Assembly: GCF_006874425.1 (NCBI RefSeq)
Contig: NZ_VIJZ01000001.1
Span: forward strand, 496,001 to 560,000
Direction of reading: 5' to 3'
Source: Paenibacillus ottowii
Lineage (GTDB): Bacteria > Bacillota > Bacilli > Paenibacillales > Paenibacillaceae
Length of the DNA stretch: 64,000 nucleotides
Of this stretch, positions 63,766 to 64,000 are shown one piece after another. How positions within the stretch are numbered: position 1 is the first letter of the stretch; each line of letters begins with the position of its first letter. The notes below the pieces were generated by a model. That model searched no databases. It saw only the letters and a list, made by a program, of their open reading frames with translations, and was not told the DNA's origin. The position numbers and the translations under genes were made by a program.

Positions 63766-64000
63766 ATGCTGGCTTTGTCCGATCCGGTCTGGACTCTGCT
63801 CCAAGGCCCCTACGGTTCTTCTCAATACGTCCCAGAAATGTTAAAACAGCTCCAAGCCGGATATGATGGCGAAATAGCTGACACCTTGTATTGGGAGGAA
63901 TTATATCACCAAAATACGTTGTATACTTGTACATTCGCGGCTGTACCTTATCTAGTAGACATTGCGCTAAAAAGTTCTGATATAGGAATTCGGGCAGATA
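63766..64000 (+). CDS. Unknown protein, 3' end beyond the window (possibly HEAT-like)
   Basis: The first 78 codons of a gene, beginning MLALSDPVWTLLQGPYGSS. The segment YWEELYHQNTLYTCTFAAVPYL is reminiscent of soluble HEAT-like hypothetical proteins with an HQGTVY-x-A-x-AVPFL pattern. GGAAGGAG lies 7 bases before the ATG, making the start secure. The remainder is outside, so family and function are tentative. Confidence 0.6.
   Translation, partial: MLALSDPVWTLLQGPYGSSQYVPEMLKQLQAGYDGEIADTLYWEELYHQNTLYTCTFAAVPYLVDIALKSSDIGIRAD

Noticed and set aside
1-64000. CRISPR arrays, tRNA/rRNA genes, insertion sequences or prophage
   Set aside because: Read through for regular repeats, transposase or integrase motifs and tRNA-like ends; none found by eye.

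Overview
The window reads as a chromosomal stretch of a low-to-mid GC, endospore-forming Gram-positive, most likely Paenibacillus (P. polymyxa group is my guess from gene content). The signs are strong AGGAGG-type ribosome binding sites, frequent TTG/GTG starts, a candidate sigma-K promoter, a Gram-positive Tad (Flp pilus) locus and Bacillales-type mntABCD, tcyP and lipoate ligase genes. I see no rRNA, tRNA, CRISPR array, insertion sequence or prophage. The species guess is inference only.

Layout. 1-2.2 kb: end of an organic hydroperoxide reductase gene, a small Cys-rich protein, a DCC-family thiol protein and a lipoprotein. 2.3-6.0 kb: an ABC metal importer (mntABCD-like) behind a MntR-like operator. 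6.2-8.5 kb: a kinase-less protein carrying two KdpD sensor modules in tandem. 8.6-8.9 kb: a tiny, very basic His/Cys-rich protein behind a sigma-K-like promoter. 8.9-19.7 kb: a ten-gene Tad/Flp pilus operon (TadZ, TadA, TadB, TadC, Flp pilin, three pseudopilin/TadE/TadG-like proteins, prepilin peptidase, FHA protein). Its leader holds a perfect inverted repeat, a promoter and an intrinsic terminator before the first gene. 19.8-36.4 kb: mainly housekeeping genes (epimerase, endonuclease IV, purU, transketolase, ppnP, 3-HIBADH-like dehydrogenase, pgi, yigZ-tetR, yjbQ, cysA, a PhnP-like hydrolase, a MocR regulator divergent from an EamA transporter, a Cof-type HAD). 36.5-37.6 kb: lipoate ligase.

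37.6-48.2 kb is a cobalamin late-assembly and uptake cluster in two transcription units. cobD-cbiB-cobC has an ordinary promoter and almost no leader. btuFCD-cobTUS-cobQ lies behind a long cobalamin-riboswitch leader ending in a terminator. Together they import corrinoids, make and attach the aminopropanol arm, activate and attach the lower ligand and amidate the ring; the corrin-ring genes are not here. 48.2-64 kb holds a chemoreceptor, a decayed PTS transporter, a TcyP-like cystine symporter, a queuosine-precursor transporter under a preQ1-I riboswitch, a Pro-peptidase, hydrolases, a GNAT acetyltransferase, a split ThrE-type exporter, a HAD, a kinase-like protein, malic enzyme, SAM decarboxylase and the start of an unknown gene.

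The most interesting items are the Tad locus with its leader, the double KdpD protein, the His/Cys-rich small protein, the MocR direct-repeat operator, the GC-rich cobT/cobU patch and the PTS remnant whose junction can be read at base level.
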